Shown here piece by piece: positions 60,878-64,000 of a stretch of 64,000 nucleotides of DNA. Every line of letters starts with the position of its first letter. Position 1 is the stretch's first letter. Position numbers and translations under genes: made by a program. The notes beneath the pieces were generated by a model that had not been told where the DNA came from, searched no databases, and saw only the letters and a list, made by a program, of their open reading frames with translations. The DNA comes from Hyphomonadaceae bacterium UBA7672 (lineage in GTDB: Bacteria; Pseudomonadota; Alphaproteobacteria; Caulobacterales; Hyphomonadaceae): positions 112,782 to 176,781 of the forward strand of contig DLHI01000002.1 in the NCBI GenBank assembly GCA_002483135.1, read 5' to 3'.

Positions 60878-61645
60878 ATGAATCTGCGTACTGTCTGCTT
60901 CGCCGCCATGCTGGCCGCTGCCGCCTGTTCGCCTGCCCCGGAAACAGACACCACCGCCGTGCCGGCTGTGGGCGATGGCGCTGCGGCCAAACGCCTGCCT
61001 CTGCCGGACTGCGGCGAGGTCGAAGCAACCGAGCTGGGCGCCGAGGGCGTGAAGCATCCCGATTGCCGCCTGATGCTGCCGGATCAGTCGGGTTTGGCCA
61101 TCGAGGCGCGCTATTCTGCGGCCGAGGATGACTCGACCGAGGTGAAGATCCAGGTCGTGCAGCCGGGAGACGCGACCATCCAGGAAATTGTCGAGCGCAT
61201 GGGCGCCACCATGGGCGGCCCCTCGGTTGAAGACTTCGACAAGGACGGGAAGGCGGACATCCGCGTGCCGCTCGAGACCTACACCGCCAATACGACGTGG
61301 GCGCTGTGGCGCCAGATGGACAGCAACCGCTTCGTGCGCGTGGGCGAGCCGACGGGCGTTTCGCTGGTGAAGACCGAGAGCGGCTATATCGCCGTGCAGG
61401 GCCGTGGCAGCGCCGCTGACTACTATGTCGAATTCCACAAGCTGGAGGGCGATGCCCTTGTCCCGGTGGCGACAGTGAACCTCGCGGTCCAGACGGAAGG
61501 CGAGAAGGTTATTGGCGTCGATTGCACCCTGGCCGACGATGGCGGCCTTGCTGCGCTGGGTAAAACGCCCGAGGAACTGCGCGTGTCTTTCTGCGCCGAA
61601 CCGACGGTCGATGGCCTGATTAAGGACTTCACGGCGAAGCCTTGA
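60878..61645 (+). CDS. Hypothetical lipoprotein upstream of sufC
   Basis: This encodes 255 residues. Signal MNLRTVCFAAMLAAAACSP has a lipobox AAAC at Cys17. Mature part includes FDKDGKADIRVP, a calcium-binding-like DxDxDG loop, and beta-rich segments such as YIAVQGRGSAADYYVEFHKLEG. Function unknown. It is divergent from hicA and followed by 138 bases before sufC. Confidence 0.65.
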   Translation: MNLRTVCFAAMLAAAACSPAPETDTTAVPAVGDGAAAKRLPLPDCGEVEATELGAEGVKHPDCRLMLPDQSGLAIEARYSAAEDDSTEVKIQVVQPGDATIQEIVERMGATMGGPSVEDFDKDGKADIRVPLETYTANTTWALWRQMDSNRFVRVGEPTGVSLVKTESGYIAVQGRGSAADYYVEFHKLEGDALVPVATVNLAVQTEGEKVIGVDCTLADDGGLAALGKTPEELRVSFCAEPTVDGLIKDFTAKP

Positions 61646-61747
61646 GCCCAGCCCACTGGACTTTTGACCCATAGCGCACGAAACACCTCGCCAATCAGGC
61701 CTTTGCAGCCCTCGCACAGACGGGGGACAGGGCCTATCTAGAGGGTC

Positions 61748-61767
61748 CGGAACCCCAGCGGGTTCCG
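61748..61767 (+). promoter_or_regulatory. Hairpin upstream of sufC
   Basis: A perfect 8-bp stem (CGGAACCC, loop CAGC, GGGTTCCG) lies 17-36 bases before the sufC ATG in the 138-base gap. It has no T-run, so it is not a classical terminator and may mark an RNA-processing or leader structure. Confidence 0.4.
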
Positions 61768-61783
61768 CGTTTGCAGGCGCTTC

Positions 61784-62545
61784 ATGCTGGAACTCAATAA
61801 CCTTCATGCCCGCGTGGTTCCCGAGGACGGGCCTGCGCGCGAAATCCTGAAGGGGCTTTTGCTTGCCGTACCGGCTGGCGAGGTTCACGCGATCATGGGG
61901 CCGAACGGGTCGGGCAAATCGACACTGTCCTACGTTCTTACAGGCAAGCATGGTTACGAGGTGACCAGCGGTTCGGCGACTTTCGAGGGGCTGGACCTGC
62001 TTGCCCTCGAGCCGGAGGCGCGAGCGGCGCTCGGCCTGTTCCTGTCCTTCCAGTATCCCATCGAGATCGCCGGAGTGCCGGTGATGACCTTCGTTCGCGC
62101 CGCCATGAACGCCCAGCGCAAAACGCGCGGCGAGCCGGAAGTCTCCGCGCCGGATTTCCTCAGGCTCTCGAAGATCGCGGCGGCCAAGCTGCGTATCGAT
62201 CCGGAAATGCTGAAGCGGCCGCTGAATGTCGGCTTCTCGGGCGGTGAGAAGAAGCGTCTGGAAATCTACCAGATGCTGATGATCGAGCCGCGTTTCATGA
62301 TTCTCGACGAGACGGATTCGGGTCTCGACATCGATGCGCTGAAGGTTGTCGCGGAAGGCGTGAACCATCTGCGTGGTCCCAAGCGCGGCATGCTGGTGAT
62401 CACGCACTACCAGCGCCTGCTCGACTACATCAAACCTGACCGTGTGCATGTCCTGTCGGCTGGGCGGATCGTGAAGTCGGGCGGGCCGGAACTGGCGCTC
62501 GAGCTCGAGAAATCCGGCTACGACCAGTTCCTGAAGGCTGGCTGA
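61784..62545 (+). CDS. sufC: Fe-S assembly ATPase SufC
   Basis: This encodes 253 residues. Walker A GPNGSGKSTLSYVL, the signature NVGFSGGEKKRLEIYQM and Walker B FMILDETDSGLDID are those of SufC. It is a soluble ABC ATPase that powers SufBD. Its stop overlaps the sufD ATG (TGATG). Confidence 0.97.
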   Translation: MLELNNLHARVVPEDGPAREILKGLLLAVPAGEVHAIMGPNGSGKSTLSYVLTGKHGYEVTSGSATFEGLDLLALEPEARAALGLFLSFQYPIEIAGVPVMTFVRAAMNAQRKTRGEPEVSAPDFLRLSKIAAAKLRIDPEMLKRPLNVGFSGGEKKRLEIYQMLMIEPRFMILDETDSGLDIDALKVVAEGVNHLRGPKRGMLVITHYQRLLDYIKPDRVHVLSAGRIVKSGGPELALELEKSGYDQFLKAG

Positions 62546-63552
62546 TGCAGCTCGTCGATCTTCCCTCACGCCGGTCGGAGGCCTGGAAGTGGTCCGACCT
62601 TCGCGCTGCGATGGCGGGGCAGGAGGGTGTTCTCACGGGCACGCCGCCGATCGACGCCGAGGGACCGATCGCGGCGCTGGCGCAGGCGATGGGCGACGCC
62701 TATGGGCCGAGCGCGCTGGATATCGCCGCGCCCGGCGAAACGTTCGAAACGCGGATCACCGAGGGCGATGCGGGCCAGTATGGTAGCGTGATCGTGCGCG
62801 CCGGCGCCACTGCAACTCTGATCGAGCGGCCGCACGTTTCCGGATCACGACTGCGGCCGTTCCTGCCGTCGTTCTCGCGCATCGAAGTCGAGCACGGCGC
62901 AACGCTTCATCGCGTCGTGCTGCAGTCGAACGACGTTACCGCCGGCGAGGCGGATTCCGCCATCGTGCTGAACGAGGCGAGCGTGAAGCTAGGCAAGGGC
63001 GCGACATTCCGCCAGTTCGTCTTGGGCGAGGGTGCTAAGCTCGCGCGCATCGAAGTCTCGGTCGAGGCTGGCGAGGGCGCGGTCGTCGAGATGAATGGCG
63101 TCTATCTGGCTTCCGGTAGACGCCACATCGACCTGACTTCGCGCGTGGTCCATGGCGCGGCGGGCGTGCATACGCGCCAGCTGGTTCGCGGCGTGGCGCG
63201 CAGGGGCGGGCGCGGTGTGTTCCAGGGCAAGTTCCTGGTCGCGCGCGCTGGGCAGAAGACCGACGCCGAGATGGCGCATAACGCCCTGTTGCTCGAAGAG
63301 GGTGCAGAGGTTCTGGCCAAGCCGGAGCTTGAAATCTACGCCGACGACGTGGCCTGCGCACACGGCAATACGGCGGGGCAGCTGGACGAGGATTCAGTCT
63401 TCTACCTGCGCCAGCGGGGCATTCCCGATGTCGAGGCGCGGGCGCTGATCACACGCGCCTTCCTGCTTGAAGCGATGCACGACTGGATGGGTGCACAGCT
63501 TCAGGCCGAGATCGAGGCGCGCATCGATGCATGGCTGGGGACTCGGTCATGA
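62545..63552 (+). CDS. sufD: Fe-S assembly protein SufD
   Basis: This encodes 335 residues, beginning with LPSRRSEAWKWSDLRA and ending with DVACAHGNTAGQLDEDSVFYLRQRGIPDVEARALITRAFLLEAM, the SufD/SufB C-terminal signature. The beta-helical core lies between. SufD pairs with SufB as the Fe-S scaffold. It overlaps sufS by 4 bases. Confidence 0.95.
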   Translation: MQLVDLPSRRSEAWKWSDLRAAMAGQEGVLTGTPPIDAEGPIAALAQAMGDAYGPSALDIAAPGETFETRITEGDAGQYGSVIVRAGATATLIERPHVSGSRLRPFLPSFSRIEVEHGATLHRVVLQSNDVTAGEADSAIVLNEASVKLGKGATFRQFVLGEGAKLARIEVSVEAGEGAVVEMNGVYLASGRRHIDLTSRVVHGAAGVHTRQLVRGVARRGGRGVFQGKFLVARAGQKTDAEMAHNALLLEEGAEVLAKPELEIYADDVACAHGNTAGQLDEDSVFYLRQRGIPDVEARALITRAFLLEAMHDWMGAQLQAEIEARIDAWLGTRS

Positions 63553-64000
63553 CGTTTGATGTGAATGCAGTCCGGGAACAGTTCCCTATCCTGTCGCGTA
63601 CGGTGCACGGCAAGCCGCTGGTCTATTTCGACAACGCCGCCTCGGCGCAGAAGCCGGATGCGGTGATCGATGCGATGGCGGATGCGATGCGGCACAGCTA
63701 CGCCAACGTGCATCGCGGGCTGCATACGCTAGCCAACGAGACGACCCAGGCCTACGAGAATGCGCGTGAGGCGGTTCGCGGCTTCATCAACGCTGGCGCG
63801 GTGGAAGAGATCGCCTTCACCAAGGGCGGCACCGAGGCGATCAACATCGTTGCAGCGGGCATAGGCGCGAGCATCAAGCCGGGCGATGAAATCGTGCTCT
63901 CGATCATGGAGCACCATTCCAACATCGTGCCGTGGCATTTCCTGCGCGAGCGTAAGGGCGCGGTCCTCAAGTGGGTCGACACGCTGCCGGATGGCTCGCT
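63549..64000 (+). CDS. sufS: Cysteine desulfurase SufS, N-terminal part
   Basis: The frame begins MTFDVNAVREQFPILSRTVHGKPLVYFDNAASAQKPDAVIDAM and continues with YANVHRGLHTLANETTQAYE and AFTKGGTEAINIVA, the SufS signature; it is open at the window end. About 150 of ~410 residues are present, and the PLP lysine and active cysteine are beyond the edge. It supplies sulfur to SufBCD. Confidence 0.95.
   Translation, partial: MTFDVNAVREQFPILSRTVHGKPLVYFDNAASAQKPDAVIDAMADAMRHSYANVHRGLHTLANETTQAYENAREAVRGFINAGAVEEIAFTKGGTEAINIVAAGIGASIKPGDEIVLSIMEHHSNIVPWHFLRERKGAVLKWVDTLPDGS

Noticed and set aside
60848..62569. 573-residue minus-strand frame opposite the lipoprotein and sufC
   Set aside because: sufC motifs are intact on the plus strand, and this frame shows no homology pattern.
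1..64000. CRISPR array, tRNA, rRNA, insertion sequence or prophage
   Set aside because: No regularly spaced direct repeats, no cloverleaf I could recognise, no transposase or phage structural genes were seen when reading both strands.

Overview
The window is a dense, GC-rich (clearly above 60 percent by eye) bacterial chromosome segment. It suggests an alphaproteobacterium of the Caulobacterales/Hyphomonadaceae type. The reasons are a PodJ-like polar factor with the conserved N-terminal motif, a DUF2842 gene, the TIGR02186-TauE pair, an Lhr/PdeM DNA-repair cassette, and an iscR-headed suf cluster carrying two cysteine desulfurases. That placement is inference from gene content. Genes are tightly packed with many 4-base start/stop overlaps. 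I see no tRNA, rRNA, CRISPR array, insertion sequence or prophage.

Layout. 0-2.1 kb: the end of an lhr helicase and pdeM, split by two antisense paralogous lipoproteins. 2.1-7.4 kb (minus): TIGR02186 protein, TauE/SafE exporter and the PodJ-like factor. 7.6-13.7 kb: a MerR regulator followed by a fatty-acid beta-oxidation operon (acyl-CoA dehydrogenase, fadA, a 73-residue membrane protein, fadB). 13.7-17.7 kb: two tandem exported S9 peptidases. 17.8-22.3 kb: envelope and lipoprotein genes (SRPBCC, OmpA-like, GST-like, COG3650-like). 22.3-26.2 kb: the most accessory-looking part, with vsr, a lysine-rich basic protein, a membrane protein, a C5-cytosine methyltransferase, and an Asp/Asn hydroxylase-like dioxygenase overlapping a propeller-like gene. 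26.3-27.6 kb (minus): rpsF-rpsR-rplI. 27.9-34.1 kb: fabD-fabG-acpP-fabF-mltG-yicC-gmk.

34.2-44.5 kb: a lipidated quinohemoprotein dehydrogenase, a LOG protein, an Atm1-like ABC exporter, a cupin lipoprotein, YghU-like, DUF1801, PlsC-like, a translationally coupled amphi-Trp/GPx/GPx trio, an outer-membrane barrel protein and DUF2842. 44.6-55.9 kb: heme A synthase, acyl-CoA synthetase, a CurA-like reductase, a Tat-type exported VOC protein, paired DUF4139 proteins, tyrS, a thioesterase, DUF6572 and an alpha/beta hydrolase. 56.2-64 kb: the suf iron-sulfur assembly cluster (iscR-like, cysteine desulfurase, sufB, sufC, sufD, sufS start). It is interrupted between sufB and sufC by two lipoproteins, a GyrI-like gene and an antisense solo HicA-like gene.

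The most notable items are the interrupted suf cluster headed by a cysteine-free IscR homologue, the dioxygenase-propeller pair beside a methyltransferase/Vsr region, the small membrane protein inside the fad operon, the amphi-Trp/double-GPx unit, and three palindromic intergenic elements. No wholly new system can be proved from sequence reading alone.
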